The notes beneath the pieces are model-generated. The model ran no database searches. It saw only the letters and a program-made list of their open reading frames with translations, and was not told the DNA's origin. Both the position numbers and the translations under genes were made by a program. A stretch of 58,890 bases of DNA, taken from assembly GCA_023387375.1 (NCBI GenBank), contig JAEWIE010000024.1:1-58890 (forward strand), read 5' to 3'. Below, one piece after another: positions 58,141 through 58,890 of this stretch. How positions within the stretch are numbered: the stretch's first letter is position 1; each line of letters begins with the position of its first letter. This DNA is from Bacteroidota bacterium. Lineage in GTDB: Bacteria; Bacteroidota; Bacteroidia; Flavobacteriales; Weeksellaceae.

Positions 58141-58890
58141 TTAATGTCTGAAATTCTCATCATTTTCGGGATCGTACTTAAGTTTACGGTCCTTCTTGCG
58201 TTCTGGAAATATTAGCGAAGCCAGTACACTTATGGCTAGAATTGAGACGATAATTATTAAAGAATGGAAGGTTTGAAAGCCCCAATCTTCTAGTGAGTGA
58301 TGAAAGATCATCTTGAGTCCGATGAAGGTTAATAGGAACGATAATCCTACTTTTAAGAATCTGAATTTGTCAATAATTCCTGCTAGAAGGAAGAACATAG
58401 ATCTTAGCCCTATAATGGCAAATATATTTGAGAAGAACACGATATATGGGTCATGCGTCACAGAAAAGATAGCAGGGATACTATCAACTGCAAAGATTAA
58501 ATCGGTCGCTTCAATAATCAAAAGTACAAGGAATAGGGGAGTCATTTTCTTTACTCCATCAATTACTACAAAGAATTTGTGCCCTACAAATTGATTGTGA
58601 ACTTTAAAATGCTTGTTAGCAAACTTCACAACAGGGTGCTTTTCCGGGTCGATCTTATCCTCCTGATCTTTCTCTAAAAACATCTTAACTCCTGTAATGA
58701 CTAGGAAGGCCCCAAAGACGTACATAATCCATCCGAACTTAGCGATAAGAGCCGCTCCTACAAAGATAAAGATGAAACGCATCACAATCGCTCCTAAGAT
58801 ACCCCAGAATAGTACGCGATGGTAGTTTCTTTCTGCAACCCCAAAGGCTGTAAATATGAGGATCATTACAAATATATTATCGACAGAAAG
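58141..58890 (-). CDS. TerC/Alx family integral membrane protein (5' end outside window)
   Basis: 249 residues are visible; the frame is open to the right edge and continues LSVDNIFVMILIFTAFGV, the conserved first acidic segment of TerC proteins. The second acidic segment, IEATDLIFAVDSIPAIF, is present, as are about seven membrane helices. The family is linked to tellurite resistance and manganese export. The C-terminus is charged (ERKKDRKLKYDPENDEN). It lies upstream of the XRE gene on the same strand, but a terminator and the operator region separate them. Confidence 0.92.
   Translation of the reverse strand, partial: LSVDNIFVMILIFTAFGVAERNYHRVLFWGILGAIVMRFIFIFVGAALIAKFGWIMYVFGAFLVITGVKMFLEKDQEDKIDPEKHPVVKFANKHFKVHNQFVGHKFFVVIDGVKKMTPLFLVLLIIEATDLIFAVDSIPAIFSVTHDPYIVFFSNIFAIIGLRSMFFLLAGIIDKFRFLKVGLSFLLTFIGLKMIFHHSLEDWGFQTFHSLIIIVSILAISVLASLIFPERKKDRKLKYDPENDENFRH

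Noticed and set aside
1..58890. tRNA, rRNA, tmRNA, CRISPR arrays, insertion sequences and prophage genes
   Set aside because: I looked through the intergenic regions and the translated frames and found no cloverleaf, ribosomal RNA motif, regular spacer array, transposase or phage protein.

Overview
The window looks like chromosomal DNA of a Bacteroidota, most likely a flavobacterium. The evidence is a SusD/SusE/SusF-type glycan locus, lipoprotein signals with acidic residues after the lipobox cysteine, promoter-like sites of the TTG-N19-TAnnTTTG type, few Shine-Dalgarno sequences, and a purM-purN-purH-purD-guaA cluster. A Weeksellaceae/Chryseobacterium-like member is my guess, not a proof. 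Both edges cut genes: susD on the left and a TerC-family gene on the right. I see no rRNA, tRNA, CRISPR array, prophage or insertion sequence.

Layout. 1-9545: a starch/maltodextrin locus (SusD fragment, two SusE/F-like surface lipoproteins, GH97 alpha-glucosidase, GH13 cyclomaltodextrinase-like enzyme, secreted NTF2-like protein, sugar MFS permease). 9649-11910: DUF488, pirin and DUF808 genes. 11911-18339: a probable structured leader RNA or small RNA, then purM, purN, purH, purD, guaA. 18470-22975: L,D-transpeptidase lipoprotein, aspartyl protease/PDZ protein, ahcY, and a phosphopantetheinyl transferase facing ahcY. 22972-28480 (minus strand): carboxylate-amine ligase, class I glutamine amidotransferase and an ATP-grasp-like protein, followed by a FUSC membrane protein. 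This is the best candidate for an undescribed pathway. 28824-33580: glgB, glgA, glgC for glycogen synthesis. 33662-38907: SRPBCC-like membrane protein, then sucA-sucB. 39025-43942: apaG, then a minus-strand run of acyltransferase, glycosyltransferase, GH13 amylase and exonuclease, then a thioredoxin-like lipoprotein. 44035-54557: aldehyde dehydrogenase and SDR, CorA, FabH, NlpE-like lipoprotein, PruA, M28 peptidase, M24 aminopeptidase P. 54710-58890: rplS, scoA-scoB, a small membrane protein, an XRE regulator with repeated operator-like sites, and the TerC-family gene.

How it fits together. The Sus lipoproteins would bind malto-oligosaccharides at the surface, the periplasmic GH97 and GH13 enzymes would cut them, the MFS permease would import the product, and GlgC-GlgA-GlgB would store surplus glucose as glycogen. 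The rest is core metabolism: purines, SAM recycling, TCA cycle, proline and ketone-body catabolism.

Structures that the protein-coding genes do not explain are an intrinsic terminator in the divergent gap before purM with no upstream gene to end, a folded segment upstream of scoA, a run of three hairpins after scoB, and three 12-bp near-palindromes about 33-34 bp apart before the XRE gene.
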